Origin: Tenebrio molitor
Taxonomy: Eukaryota > Arthropoda > Insecta > Coleoptera > Tenebrionidae
Length of the DNA: 64,000 nt
Assembly: GCF_963966145.1 (NCBI RefSeq)
Contig: NC_091046.1
Location: forward strand, 62,001-126,000
Direction: 5' to 3'
A program made the position numbers and the translations under genes. Of the stretch, positions 22,255 to 37,399 are shown one piece after another; position 1 is the stretch's first letter, and each line of letters starts with the position of its first letter. Under the pieces are notes generated by a model. The model did not search any database. It was not told where the DNA came from and worked only from the letters and a program-made list of their open reading frames with translations.

Positions 22255-25200
22255 GACTTAGAGCGATGAATTTGGCACCGTTGGATTCCTCTCGTCAAGC
22301 AGCTTCTTTTGAGTAAAAAATCTTCGAAAATTAAAAAAAATATTTTTTTGCTAATTTCGCAAAAATTTTTATTTTAAAAGAAGCTATTTGACGAGAGGAA
22401 TCCAACGGTGTAAAATTCATTGCCGTAGCTTGCTTAATAACGGAGCTATGGCCGTTTAAAGTTTTGAAACTTCAAACGGCCATAACTCCGTTATTAAGCG
22501 ACTTAGAGCGATGAATTTGGCACCGTTGGATTCCTCTCGTCAAGCAGCTTCTTTTGAGTCAAAAATCTTCGAAAATTAAAAAAAATATTTTTTTGCGAAT
22601 TTCGCAAAAATTTTTATTTGAAAAGAAGCTCTTTGACGAGAGGAATCCAACGGTGTAAAATTCATTGCCGTAGCTTGCTTAATAACGGAGCTATGGCCGT
22701 TTAAAGTTTTGAAACTTCAAACGGCCATAACTCCGTTATTAAGCGACTTAGAGCGATGAATTTGGCACCGTTGGATTCCTCTCGTCAAGCAGCTTCTTTT
22801 GAGTCAAAAATCTTCGAAAATTAAAAAAAATATTTTTTTTGCGAATTTCGCAAAAATTTTTATTTCAAAAGAAGCTCTTTGACGAGAGGAATCCAACGGT
22901 GTAAAGTTCATTGCCGTAGCTTGCTTAATAACGGAGCTATGGCCGTTTAAATTTTGAAACTTCAAACGACAATAACTCCGTTATTAAGCGACTTAGAGCG
23001 ATAAATTTGGCACCGTTGGATTCCTCTCGTCAAGCAGCTTCTTTTGAGTCAAAAATCTTCGAAAATTAAAAAAAATATTTTTTTGCGAATTTCGCAAAAA
23101 TTTTTATTTGAAAAGAAGCTCTTTGACGAGAGGAATCCAACGGTGTAAAATTCATTGCCGTAGGTTGCTTAATAACGGAGCTATGGCCGTTTAAAATTTT
23201 GAAACTTCAAACGGCCATAACTTCGTTATTAAGCGACTCAGAGCGATGAATTTGGCACCGTTGGATTCCTCTCGTCAAGCAGCTTCTTTTGAGCGAAAAA
23301 TCTTCGAAAATTAAAAAAAATATTTTTTGCGAATTTCGCACAAATTTTTATTTCAGAAGAAGCTCTTTGACGAGAGGAATCCAACGGTGTAAAATTCATT
23401 GCCGTAGCTTGCTTAATAACGGAGCTATGGCCGTTTAAAGTTTTGAAATTTCAAACGGCCATAACTCCGTTATTAAGCGACTTAGAGCGATGAATTTGGC
23501 GCCGTTGGATTCCTCTCGTCAAGCAGCTTCTTTTGAGCGAAAAATCTTCGAAAATTAAAAAAAATATTTTTTTGCGAATTTCGCAAAAATTTTTATTTGA
23601 AAAGAAGCTCTTTGACGAGAGGAATCCAACGGTGTAAAATTCATTGCCGTAGCTTGCTTAATAACGGAGCTATGGCCGTTTAAAGTTTTGAAACTTCAAA
23701 CGGCCATAACTCCGTTATTAAGCGACTTAGAGCGATGAATTTGGCACCGTTGGATTCCTCTCGTCAAGCAGCTTCTTTTGAGTCAAAAATCTTCGAAAAT
23801 TAAAAAAAATATTTTTTTTGCGAATTTCGCAAAAATTTTTATTTGAAAAGAAGCTCTTTGACGAGAGGAATCCAACGGTGTAAAATTCATTGCCGTAGCT
23901 TGCTTAATAACGGAGCTATGGCCGTTTAAAGTTTTGAAACTTCAAACGGCCATAACTCCGTTATTAAGCGACTTAGAGCGATGAATTTGGCACCGTTGGA
24001 TTCCTCTCGTCAAGCAGCTTCTTTTGAGTCAAAAATCTTCGAAAATTAAAAAAAATATTTTTTTTGCGAATTTCGCAAAAATTTTTATTTGAAAAGAAGC
24101 TCTTTGACGAGAGGAATCCAACGGTGTAAAATTCATTGCCGTAGCTTGCTTAATAACGGAGCTATGGCCGTTTAAAGTTTTGAAACTTCAAACGGCCATA
24201 ACTCCGTTATTAAGCGACTTAGAGCGATGAATTTGGCACCGTTGGATTCCTCTCGTCAAGCAGCTTCTTTTGAGTCAAAAATCTTCGAAAATTAAAAAAA
24301 ATTTTTTTTTTGCGAATTTCGCAAAAATTTTTATTTGAAAAGAAGCTCTTTGACGAGAGGAATCCAACGGTGTAAAGTTCATTGCCGTAGCTTGCTTAAT
24401 AACGGAGCTATGGCCGTTTAAATTTTGAAACTTCAAACGACCATAACTCCGTTATTAAGCGACTTAGAGCGATGAATTTGGCACCGTTGGATTCCTCTCG
24501 TCAAGCAGCTTCTTTTGAGTCAAAAATCTTCGAAAATTAAAAAAAATATTTTTTTGCGAATTTCGCAAAAATTTTTATTTGAAAAGAAGTTCTTTGACGA
24601 GAGGAATCCAACGGTGTAAAATTCATTGCCGTAGCTTGCTTAATAACGGAGCTATGGCCGTTTGAAGTTTCAAAACTTTAAACGGCCATAGCTCCGTTAT
24701 TAAGCGACTTAGAGCGATGAATTTGGCGCCGTTGGATTCCTCTCGTCAAGCAGCTTCTTTTGAGCGAAAAATCTTCGAAAATTAAAAAAAATATTTTTTT
24801 GCGAATTTCGCAAAAATTTTTATTTCAAAAGAAGCTCTTTGACGAGAGGAATCCAACGGTGTAAAATTCATTGCCGTAGCTTGCTTAATAACGGAGCTAT
24901 GGCCGTTTAAAGTTTTGAAATTTCAAACGGCCATAACTCCGTTATTAAGCGACTTAGAGCGATGAATTTGGCACCGTTGGATTCCTCTCGTCAAGCAGCT
25001 TCTTTTGAGTCAAAAATCTTCGAAAATTAAAACAAATATTTTTTTTGCGAATTTCGCAAAAATTTTTATTTGAAAAGAAGCTCTTTGACGAGAGGAATCC
25101 AACGGTGTACAATTCATTGCCGTAGGTTGCTTAATAACGGAGCTATGGCCGTTTAAAGTTTTGAAACTTCAAACGGCCATAACTCCGTTATTAAGCGACT

Positions 25201-25533
25201 TAGAGCGATGAATTTGGCACCGTTGGATTCCTCTCGTCAAGCAGCTTCTTTTGAGCGAAAAATCTTCGAAAATTAAAAAAAATATTTTTTGCGAATTTCG
25301 CAAAAAATTTTTATTTGAAAAGAAGCTCTTTGACGAGAGGAATCCAACGGTGTAAAATTCATTGCCGTAGCTTGCTTAATAACGGAGCTATGGCCGTTTA
25401 AAGTTTTGAAATTTCAAACGGCCATAACTCCGTTATTAAGCGACTTAGAGCGATGAATTTGGCACCGTTGGATTCCTCTCGTGAAGCAGCTTCTTTTGAG
25501 CGAAAAATCTTCGAAAATTAAAAAACTTATTTT

Positions 25534-28059
25534 TTTGCGAATTTCGCAAAAATTTTTATTTGAAAAGAAGCTCTTTGACGAGAGGAATCCAACGGTGTAA
25601 AATTCATTGCCGTAGCTTGCTTAATAACGGAGCTATGGCCGTTTAAAGTTTTGAAACTTCAAACGGCCATAACTCCGTTATTAAGCGACTTAGAGCGATG
25701 AATTTGGCACCGTTGGATTCCTCTCGCCAAGCAGCTTCTTTTGAGCGAAAAATCTTCGAAAATTAAAAAAAATATTTTTTTGCTAATTTCGCAAAAAAAT
25801 TTTATTTGAAAAGAAGCTCTTTGACGAGAGGAATCCAACGGTGTAAAATTCATTGCCGTAGCTTGCTTAATAACGGAGCTATGGCCGTTTAAAGTTTTGA
25901 AATTTCAAACGGCCATAACTCCGTTATTAAGCGACTTAGAGCGATGAATTTGGCACCGTTGGATTCCTCTCGTCAAGCAGCTTCTTTTGAGTCAAAAATC
26001 TTCGAAAATTAAAACAAATATTTTTTTTGCGAATTTCGCAAAAATTTTTATTTCAAAAGAAGCTCTTTGACGAGAGGAATCCAACGGTGTAAAGTTCATT
26101 GCCGTAGCTTGCTTAATAACGGAGCTATGGCCGTTTAAAGTTTTGAAACTTCAAACGGCCATAACTCCGTTATTAAGCGACTTAGAGCGATGAATTTGGC
26201 ACCGTTGGATTCCTCTCGTCAAGCAGCTTCTTTTGAGTCAAAAATCTTCGAAAATTAAAAAAAATATTTTTTTGCAAATTTCGCAAAAATTTTTATTTGA
26301 AAAGAAGCTCTTTGACGAGAGGAATCCAACGGTGTAAAATTCATTGCCGTAGCTTGCTTAATAACGGAGCTATGGCCGTTTAAAGTTTTGAAACTTCAAA
26401 CGGCCATAACTCCGTTATTAAGCGACTTAGAGCGATGAATTTGGCACCGTTGGATTCCTCTCGTGAAGCAGCTTCTTTTGAGCGAAAAATCTTCGAAAAT
26501 TAAAAAAAATATTTTTTGCGAATTTCGCACAAATTTTTATTTGAAAAGAAGCTCTTTGACGAGAGGAATCCAACGGTGTAAAATTCATTGCCGTAGGTTG
26601 CTTAATAACGGAGCTATGGCCGTTTAAAATTTTGAAATTTCAAACGGCCATAACTCCGTTATTAAGCGACTTTGAGCGATGAATTTGGCACCGTTGGATT
26701 CCTCTCGTCAAGCAGCTTCTTTTGAGTCAAAAATCTTCGAAAATTAAAAAAAATATTTTTTTTTGCGAATTTCGCAAAAATTTTTATTTCAAAAGAAGCT
26801 CTTTGACGAGAGGAATCCAACGGTGTAAAGTTCATTGCCGTAGCTTGCTTAATAACGAAGCTATGGCCGTTTAAATTTTGAAACTTCAAACGACCATAAC
26901 TCCGTTATTAAGCGACTTAGAGCGATGAATTTGGCACCGTTGGATTCCTCTCGTCAAGCAGCTTCTTTTGAGTCAAAAATCTTCGAAAATTAAAAAAAAT
27001 ATTTTTTTGCGAATTTCGCAAAAATTTTTATTTGAAAAGAAGCTCTTTGACGAGAGGAATCCAACGGTGTAAAATTCATTGCCGTAGGTTGCTTAATAAC
27101 GGAGCTATGGCCGTTTAAAGTTTTGAAACTTCAAACGGCCATAACTTCGTTATTAAGCGACTTAGAGCGATGAATTTGGCACCGTTGGATTCCTCTCGTC
27201 AAGCAGCTTCTTTTGAGCGAAAAATCTTCGAAAATTAAAAAAAATATTTTTTGCGAATTTCGCACAAATTTTTATTTGAAAAGAAGCTCTTTGACGAGAG
27301 GAATCCAACGGTGTAAAATTCATTGCCGTAGGTTGCTTAATAACGGAGCTATGGCCGTTTAAAATTTTGAAATTTCAAACGGCCATAACTCCGTTATTAA
27401 GCGACTTTGAGCGATGAATTTGGCACCGTTGGATTCCTCTCGTCAAGCAGCTTCTTTTGAGCCAAAAATCTTCAAAAACTAAAAAAATTATTTTTTTGCG
27501 AATTTCGCAAAAATTTTTATTTTAAAAGAAGCTCTTTGACGAGAGGAACCCAACGGTGTAAAATTCATTGCCGTAGCTTACTTAATAACGGAGCTATGGC
27601 CGTTTAAAGTTTTGAAACTTCAAACGGCCATAACTCCGTTATTAAGCGACTTAGAGCGATGAATTTGGCACCGTTGGATTCCTCTCGTCAAGCAGCTTCT
27701 TTTGAGTCAAAAATCTTCGAAAATTAAAAAAAATATTTTTTTTTGCGAATTTCGCAAAAATTTTTATTTCGAAAGAAGCTCTTTGACGAGAGGAATCCAA
27801 CGGTGGAAAGTTCATTGCCGTAGCTTGCTTAATAACGGAGCTATGGCCGTTTAAATTTTGAAACTTCAAACGACCATAACTCCGTTATTAAGCGACTTAG
27901 AGCGATGAATTTGGCACCGTTGGATTCCTCTCGTCAAGCAGCTTCTTTTGAGTCAAAAATCTTCGAAAATTAAAAAAAATATTTTTTTGCGAATTTCGCA
28001 AAAATTTTTATTTGAAAAGAAGCTCTTTGACGAGAGGAATCCAACGGTGTAAAATTCAT
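25534..28059. repeat. Long-range satellite block, copy B
   Basis: Copy of the block at 17.69 kb, offset 7844 bp. Private differences include 'caaaaaaattttatttg' near 25795 (shared with the partial copy near 38.5 kb) and 'tatttcgaaag' near 27770. Beyond about 28.07 kb it keeps one unit that copy A lacks. A two-unit (490 bp) tandem duplication then follows near 28.7-29.2 kb that copy C lacks. Confidence 0.75.
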
Positions 28060-31000
28060 TGCCGTAGGTTGCTTAATAACGGAGCTATGGCCGTTTAAAG
28101 TTTTGAAACTTCAAACGGCCATAACTTCGTTATTAAGCGACTTAGAGCGATGAATTTGGCACCGTTGGATTCCTCTCGTCAAGCAGCTTCTTTTGAGCGA
28201 AAAATCTTCGAAAATTAAAAAAAATATTTTTTGCGAATTTCGCACAAATTTTTATTTGAAAAGAAGCTCTTTGACGAGAGGAATCCAACGGTGTAAAATT
28301 CATTGCCGTAGCTCGCTTAATAACGGAGCTATGGCCGTTTAAAGTTTTGAAATTTCAAACGGCCATAACTCCGTTATTAAGCGACTTAGAGCGATGAATT
28401 TGGCGCCGTTGGATTCCTCTCGTCAAGCAGCTTCTTTTGAGCGAAAAATCTTCGAAAATTAAAAAAAATATTTTTTTGCGAATTTCGCAAAAATTTTTAT
28501 TTGAAAAGAAGCTCTTTGACGAGAGGAATCCAACGGTGTAAAATTCATTGCCGTAGCTTGCTTAATAACGGAGCTATGGCCGTTTAAAGTTTTGAAACTT
28601 CAAACGGCCATAACTCCGTTATTAAGCGACTTAGAGCGATGAATTTGGCACCGTTGGATTCCTCTCGTCAAGCAGCTTCTTTTGAGTCAAAAATCTTCGA
28701 AAATTAAAAAAAATATTTTTTGCGAATTTCGCACAAATTTTTATTTGAAAAGAAGCTCTTTGACGAGAGGAATCCAACGGTGTAAAATTCATTGCCGTAG
28801 CTCGCTTAATAACGGAGCTATGGCCGTTTAAAGTTTTGAAATTTCAAACGGCCATAACTCCGTTATTAAGCGACTTAGAGCGATGAATTTGGCGCCGTTG
28901 GATTCCTCTCGTCAAGCAGCTTCTTTTGAGCGAAAAATCTTCGAAAATTAAAAAAAATATTTTTTTGCGAATTTCGCAAAAATTTTTATTTGAAAAGAAG
29001 CTCTTTGACGAGAGGAATCCAACGGTGTAAAATTCATTGCCGTAGCTTGCTTAATAACGGAGCTATGGCCGTTTAAAGTTTTGAAACTTCAAACGGCCAT
29101 AACTCCGTTATTAAGCGACTTAGAGCGATGAATTTGGCACCGTTGGATTCCTCTCGTCAAGCAGCTTCTTTTGAGTCAAAAATCTTCGAAAATTAAAAAA
29201 AATATTTTTTTTGCGAATTTCGCAAAAATTTTTATTTCAAAAGAAGCTCTTTGACGAGAGGAATCCAACGGTGTAAAGTTCATTGCCGTAGCTTGCTTAA
29301 TAACGGAGCTATGGCCGTTTAAATTTTGAAACTTCAAACGACAATAACTCCGTTATTAAGCGACTTAGAGCGATAAATTTGGCACCGTTGGATTCCTCTC
29401 GTCAAGCAGCTTCTTTTGAGTCAAAAATCTTCGAAAATTAAAAAAAATATTTTTTTGCGAATTTCGCAAAAATTTTTATTTGAAAAGAAGCTCTTTGACG
29501 AGAGGAATCCAACGGTGTAAAATTCATTGCCGTAGGTTGCTTAATAACGGAGCTATGGCCGTTTAAAGTTTTGAAACTTCAAACGGCCATAACTTCGTTA
29601 TTAAGCGACTCAGAGCGATGAATTTGGCACCGTTGGATTCCTCTCGTCAAGCAGCTTCTTTTGAGCGAAAAATCTTCGAAAATTAAAAAAAATATTTTTT
29701 GCGAATTTCGCACAAATTTTTATTTCAGAAGAAGCTCTTTGACGAGAGGAATCCAACGGTGTAAAATTCATTGCCGTAGCTTGCTTAATAACGGAGCTAT
29801 GGCCGTTTAAAGTTTTGAAATTTCAAACGGCCATAACTCCGTTATTAAGCGACTTAGAGCGATGAATTTGGCGCCGTTGGATTCCTCTCGTCAAGCAGCT
29901 TCTTTTGAGCGAAAAATCTTCGAAAATTAAAAAAAATATTTTTTTGCGAATTTCGCAAAAATTTTTATTTGAAAAGAAGCTCTTTGACGAGAGGAATCCA
30001 ACGGTGTAAAATTCATTGCCGTAGCTTGCTTAATAACGGAGCTATGGCCGTTTAAAGTTTTGAAACTTCAAACGGCCATAACTCCGTTATTAAGCGACTT
30101 AGAGCGATGAATTTGGCACCGTTGGATTCCTCTCGTCAAGCAGCTTCTTTTGAGTCAAAAATCTTCGAAAATTAAAAAAAATATTTTTTTTGCGAATTTC
30201 GCAAAAATTTTTATTTGAAAAGAAGCTCTTTGACGAGAGGAATCCAACGGTGTAAAATTCATTGCCGTAGCTTGCTTAATAACGGAGCTATGGCCGTTTA
30301 AAGTTTTGAAACTTCAAACGGCCATAACTCCGTTATTAAGCGACTTAGAGCGATGAATTTGGCACCGTTGGATTCCTCTCGTCAAGCAGCTTCTTTTGAG
30401 TCAAAAATCTTCGAAAATTAAAAAAAATATTTTTTTGCGAATTTCGCAAAAATTTTTATTTGAAAAGAAGTTCTTTGACGAGAGGAATCCAACGGTGTAA
30501 AATTCATTGCCGTAGCTTGCTTAATAACGGAGCTATGGCCGTTTGAAGTTTCAAAACTTTAAACGGCCATAGCTCCGTTATTAAGCGACTTAGAGCGATG
30601 AATTTGGCACCGTTGGATTCCTCTCGTCAAGCAGCTTCTTTTGAGTCAAAAATCTTCGAAAATTAAAAAAAATATTTTTTTGCGAATTTCGCAAAAATTT
30701 TTATTTGAAAAGAAGCTCTTTGACGAGAGGAATCCAACGGTGTAAAATTCATTGCCGTAGGTTGCTTAATAACGGAGCTATGGCCGTTTAAAGTTTTGAA
30801 ACTTCAAACGGCCATAACTTCGTTATTAAGCGACTTAGAGCGATGAATTTGGCACCGTTGGATTCCTCTCGTCAAGCAGCTTCTTTTGAGCGAAAAATCT
30901 TCGAAAATTAAAAAAAATATTTTTTGCGAATTTCGCACAAATTTTTATTTGAAAAGAAGCTCTTTGACGAGAGGAATCCAACGGTGTAAAATTCATTGCC

Positions 31001-34000
31001 GTAGCTCGCTTAATAACGGAGCTATGGCCGTTTAAAGTTTTGAAATTTCAAACGGCCATAACTCCGTTATTAAGCGACTTAGAGCGATGAATTTGGCGCC
31101 GTTGGATTCCTCTCGTCAAGCAGCTTCTTTTGAGCGAAAAATCTTCGAAAATTAAAAAAAATATTTTTTTGCGAATTTCGCAAAAATTTTTATTTGAAAA
31201 GAAGCTCTTTGACGAGAGGAATCCAACGGTGTAAAATTCATTGCCGTAGCTTGCTTAATAACGGAGCTATGGCCGTTTAAAGTTTTGAAACTTCAAACGG
31301 CCATAACTCCGTTATTAAGCGACTTAGAGCGATGAATTTGGCACCGTTGGATTCCTCTCGTCAAGCAGCTTCTTTTGAGTCAAAAATCTTCGAAAATTAA
31401 AAAAAATATTTTTTGCGAATTTCGCACAAATTTTTATTTGAAAAGAAGCTCTTTGACGAGAGGAATCCAACGGTGTAAAATTCATTGCCGTAGCTCGCTT
31501 AATAACGGAGCTATGGCCGTTTAAAGTTTTGAAATTTCAAACGGCCATAACTCCGTTATTAAGCGACTTAGAGCGATGAATTTGGCGCCGTTGGATTCCT
31601 CTCGTCAAGCAGCTTCTTTTGAGCGAAAAATCTTCGAAAATTAAAAAAAATATTTTTTTGCGAATTTCGCAAAAATTTTTATTTGAAAAGAAGCTCTTTG
31701 ACGAGAGGAATCCAACGGTGTAAAATTCATTGCCGTAGCTTGCTTAATAACGGAGCTATGGCCGTTTAAAGTTTTGAAACTTCAAACGGCCATAACTCCG
31801 TTATTAAGCGACTTAGAGCGATGAATTTGGCACCGTTGGATTCCTCTCGTCAAGCAGCTTCTTTTGAGTCAAAAATCTTCGAAAATTAAAAAAAATATTT
31901 TTTTTGCGAATTTCGCAAAAATTTTTATTTCAAAAGAAGCTCTTTGACGAGAGGAATCCAACGGTGTAAAGTTCATTGCCGTAGCTTGCTTAATAACGGA
32001 GCTATGGCCGTTTAAATTTTGAAACTTCAAACGACAATAACTCCGTTATTAAGCGACTTAGAGCGATAAATTTGGCACCGTTGGATTCCTCTCGTCAAGC
32101 AGCTTCTTTTGAGTCAAAAATCTTCGAAAATTAAAAAAAATATTTTTTTGCGAATTTCGCAAAAATTTTTATTTGAAAAGAAGCTCTTTGACGAGAGGAA
32201 TCCAACGGTGTAAAATTCATTGCCGTAGGTTGCTTAATAACGGAGCTATGGCCGTTTAAAGTTTTGAAACTTCAAACGGCCATAACTTCGTTATTAAGCG
32301 ACTCAGAGCGATGAATTTGGCACCGTTGGATTCCTCTCGTCAAGCAGCTTCTTTTGAGCGAAAAATCTTCGAAAATTAAAAAAAATATTTTTTGCGAATT
32401 TCGCACAAATTTTTATTTCAGAAGAAGCTCTTTGACGAGAGGAATCCAACGGTGTAAAATTCATTGCCGTAGCTTGCTTAATAACGGAGCTATGGCCGTT
32501 TAAAGTTTTGAAATTTCAAACGGCCATAACTCCGTTATTAAGCGACTTAGAGCGATGAATTTGGCGCCGTTGGATTCCTCTCGTCAAGCAGCTTCTTTTG
32601 AGCGAAAAATCTTCGAAAATTAAAAAAAATATTTTTTTGCGAATTTCGCAAAAATTTTTATTTGAAAAGAAGCTCTTTGACGAGAGGAATCCAACGGTGT
32701 AAAATTCATTGCCGTAGCTTGCTTAATAACGGAGCTATGGCCGTTTAAAGTTTTGAAACTTCAAACGGCCATAACTCCGTTATTAAGCGACTTAGAGCGA
32801 TGAATTTGGCACCGTTGGATTCCTCTCGTCAAGCAGCTTCTTTTGAGTCAAAAATCTTCGAAAATTAAAAAAAATATTTTTTTTGCGAATTTCGCAAAAA
32901 TTTTTATTTGAAAAGAAGCTCTTTGACGAGAGGAATCCAACGGTGTAAAATTCATTGCCGTAGCTTGCTTAATAACGGAGCTATGGCCGTTTAAAGTTTT
33001 GAAACTTCAAACGGCCATAACTCCGTTATTAAGCGACTTAGAGCGATGAATTTGGCACCGTTGGATTCCTCTCGTCAAGCAGCTTCTTTTGAGTCAAAAA
33101 TCTTCGAAAATTAAAAAAAATATTTTTTTGCGAATTTCGCAAAAATTTTTATTTGAAAAGAAGTTCTTTGACGAGAGGAATCCAACGGTGTAAAATTCAT
33201 TGCCGTAGCTTGCTTAATAACGGAGCTATGGCCGTTTGAAGTTTCAAAACTTTAAACGGCCATAGCTCCGTTATTAAGCGACTTAGAGCGATGAATTTGG
33301 CACCGTTGGATTCCTCTCGTCAAGCAGCTTCTTTTGAGTAAAAAATCTTCGAAAATTAAAAAAAATATTTTTTTGCTAATTTCGCAAAAATTTTTATTTT
33401 AAAAGAAGCTATTTGACGAGAGGAATCCAACGGTGTAAAATTCATTGCCGTAGCTTGCTTAATAACGGAGCTATGGCCGTTTAAAGTTTTGAAACTTCAA
33501 ACGGCCATAACTCCGTTATTAAGCGACTTAGAGCGATGAATTTGGCACCGTTGGATTCCTCTCGTCAAGCAGCTTCTTTTGAGTCAAAAATCTTCGAAAA
33601 TTAAAAAAAATATTTTTTTGCGAATTTCGCAAAAATTTTTATTTGAAAAGAAGCTCTTTGACGAGAGGAATCCAACGGTGTAAAATTCATTGCCGTAGCT
33701 TGCTTAATAACGGAGCTATGGCCGTTTAAAGTTTTGAAACTTCAAACGGCCATAACTCCGTTATTAAGCGACTTAGAGCGATGAATTTGGCACCGTTGGA
33801 TTCCTCTCGTCAAGCAGCTTCTTTTGAGTCAAAAATCTTCGAAAATTAAAAAAAATATTTTTTTTGCGAATTTCGCAAAAATTTTTATTTCAAAAGAAGC
33901 TCTTTGACGAGAGGAATCCAACGGTGTAAAGTTCATTGCCGTAGCTTGCTTAATAACGGAGCTATGGCCGTTTAAATTTTGAAACTTCAAACGACAATAA

Positions 34001-37000
34001 CTCCGTTATTAAGCGACTTAGAGCGATAAATTTGGCACCGTTGGATTCCTCTCGTCAAGCAGCTTCTTTTGAGTCAAAAATCTTCGAAAATTAAAAAAAA
34101 TATTTTTTTGCGAATTTCGCAAAAATTTTTATTTGAAAAGAAGCTCTTTGACGAGAGGAATCCAACGGTGTAAAATTCATTGCCGTAGGTTGCTTAATAA
34201 CGGAGCTATGGCCGTTTAAAGTTTTGAAACTTCAAACGGCCATAACTTCGTTATTAAGCGACTCAGAGCGATGAATTTGGCACCGTTGGATTCCTCTCGT
34301 CAAGCAGCTTCTTTTGAGCGAAAAATCTTCGAAAATTAAAAAAAATATTTTTTGCGAATTTCGCACAAATTTTTATTTCAGAAGAAGCTCTTTGACGAGA
34401 GGAATCCAACGGTGTAAAATTCATTGCCGTAGCTTGCTTAATAACGGAGCTATGGCCGTTTAAAGTTTTGAAATTTCAAACGGCCATAACTCCGTTATTA
34501 AGCGACTTAGAGCGATGAATTTGGCGCCGTTGGATTCCTCTCGTCAAGCAGCTTCTTTTGAGCGAAAAATCTTCGAAAATTAAAAAAAATATTTTTTTGC
34601 GAATTTCGCAAAAATTTTTATTTGAAAAGAAGCTCTTTGACGAGAGGAATCCAACGGTGTAAAATTCATTGCCGTAGCTTGCTTAATAACGGAGCTATGG
34701 CCGTTTAAAGTTTTGAAACTTCAAACGGCCATAACTCCGTTATTAAGCGACTTAGAGCGATGAATTTGGCACCGTTGGATTCCTCTCGTCAAGCAGCTTC
34801 TTTTGAGTCAAAAATCTTCGAAAATTAAAAAAAATATTTTTTTTGCGAATTTCGCAAAAATTTTTATTTGAAAAGAAGCTCTTTGACGAGAGGAATCCAA
34901 CGGTGTAAAATTCATTGCCGTAGCTTGCTTAATAACGGAGCTATGGCCGTTTAAAGTTTTGAAACTTCAAACGGCCATAACTCCGTTATTAAGCGACTTA
35001 GAGCGATGAATTTGGCACCGTTGGATTCCTCTCGTCAAGCAGCTTCTTTTGAGTCAAAAATCTTCGAAAATTAAAAAAAATTTTTTTTTTGCGAATTTCG
35101 CAAAAATTTTTATTTGAAAAGAAGCTCTTTGACGAGAGGAATCCAACGGTGTAAAGTTCATTGCCGTAGCTTGCTTAATAACGGAGCTATGGCCGTTTAA
35201 ATTTTGAAACTTCAAACGACCATAACTCCGTTATTAAGCGACTTAGAGCGATGAATTTGGCACCGTTGGATTCCTCTCGTCAAGCAGCTTCTTTTGAGTC
35301 AAAAATCTTCGAAAATTAAAAAAAATATTTTTTTGCGAATTTCGCAAAAATTTTTATTTGAAAAGAAGTTCTTTGACGAGAGGAATCCAACGGTGTAAAA
35401 TTCATTGCCGTAGCTTGCTTAATAACGGAGCTATGGCCGTTTGAAGTTTCAAAACTTTAAACGGCCATAGCTCCGTTATTAAGCGACTTAGAGCGATGAA
35501 TTTGGCACCGTTGGATTCCTCTCGTCAAGCAGCTTCTTTTGAGTAAAAAATCTTCGAAAATTAAAAAAAATATTTTTTTGCTAATTTCGCAAAAATTTTT
35601 ATTTTAAAAGAAGCTATTTGACGAGAGGAATCCAACGGTGTAAAATTCATTGCCGTAGCTTGCTTAATAACGGAGCTATGGCCGTTTAAAGTTTTGAAAC
35701 TTCAAACGGCCATAACTCCGTTATTAAGCGACTTAGAGCGATGAATTTGGCACCGTTGGATTCCTCTCGTCAAGCAGCTTCTTTTGAGTCAAAAATCTTC
35801 GAAAATTAAAAAAAATATTTTTTTGCGAATTTCGCAAAAATTTTTATTTGAAAAGAAGCTCTTTGACGAGAGGAATCCAACGGTGTAAAATTCATTGCCG
35901 TAGCTTGCTTAATAACGGAGCTATGGCCGTTTAAAGTTTTGAAACTTCAAACGGCCATAACTCCGTTATTAAGCGACTTAGAGCGATGAATTTGGCACCG
36001 TTGGATTCCTCTCGTCAAGCAGCTTCTTTTGAGTCAAAAATCTTCGAAAATTAAAAAAAATATTTTTTTTGCGAATTTCGCAAAAATTTTTATTTCAAAA
36101 GAAGCTCTTTGACGAGAGGAATCCAACGGTGTAAAGTTCATTGCCGTAGCTTGCTTAATAACGGAGCTATGGCCGTTTAAATTTTGAAACTTCAAACGAC
36201 AATAACTCCGTTATTAAGCGACTTAGAGCGATAAATTTGGCACCGTTGGATTCCTCTCGTCAAGCAGCTTCTTTTGAGTCAAAAATCTTCGAAAATTAAA
36301 AAAAATATTTTTTTGCGAATTTCGCAAAAATTTTTATTTGAAAAGAAGCTCTTTGACGAGAGGAATCCAACGGTGTAAAATTCATTGCCGTAGGTTGCTT
36401 AATAACGGAGCTATGGCCGTTTAAAGTTTTGAAACTTCAAACGGCCATAACTTCGTTATTAAGCGACTCAGAGCGATGAATTTGGCACCGTTGGATTCCT
36501 CTCGTCAAGCAGCTTCTTTTGAGCGAAAAATCTTCGAAAATTAAAAAAAATATTTTTTGCGAATTTCGCACAAATTTTTATTTCAGAAGAAGCTCTTTGA
36601 CGAGAGGAATCCAACGGTGTAAAATTCATTGCCGTAGCTTGCTTAATAACGGAGCTATGGCCGTTTAAAGTTTTGAAACTTCAAACGGCCATAACTCCGT
36701 TATTAAGCGACTTAGAGCGATGAATTTGGCACCGTTGGATTCCTCTCGTCAAGCAGCTTCTTTTGAGTCAAAAATCTTCGAAAATTAAAAAAAATATTTT
36801 TTTTGCGAATTTCGCAAAAATTTTTATTTGAAAAGAAGCTCTTTGACGAGAGGAATCCAACGGTGTAAAATTCATTGCCGTAGCTTGCTTAATAACGGAG
36901 CTATGGCCGTTTAAAGTTTTGAAACTTCAAACGGCCATAACTCCGTTATTAAGCGACTTAGAGCGATGAATTTGGCACCGTTGGATTCCTCTCGTCAAGC

Positions 37001-37399
37001 AGCTTCTTTTGAGTCAAAAATCTTCGAAAATTAAAAAAAATTTTTTTTTTGCGAATTTCGCAAAAATTTTTATTTGAAAAGAAGCTCTTTGACGAGAGGA
37101 ATCCAACGGTGTAAAGTTCATTGCCGTAGCTTGCTTAATAACGGAGCTATGGCCGTTTAAATTTTGAAACTTCAAACGACCATAACTCCGTTATTAAGCG
37201 ACTTAGAGCGATGAATTTGGCACCGTTGGATTCCTCTCGTCAAGCAGCTTCTTTTGAGTCAAAAATCTTCGAAAATTAAAAAAAATATTTTTTTGCGAAT
37301 TTCGCAAAAATTTTTATTTGAAAAGAAGTTCTTTGACGAGAGGAATCCAACGGTGTAAAATTCATTGCCGTAGCTTGCTTAATAACGGAGCTATGGCCG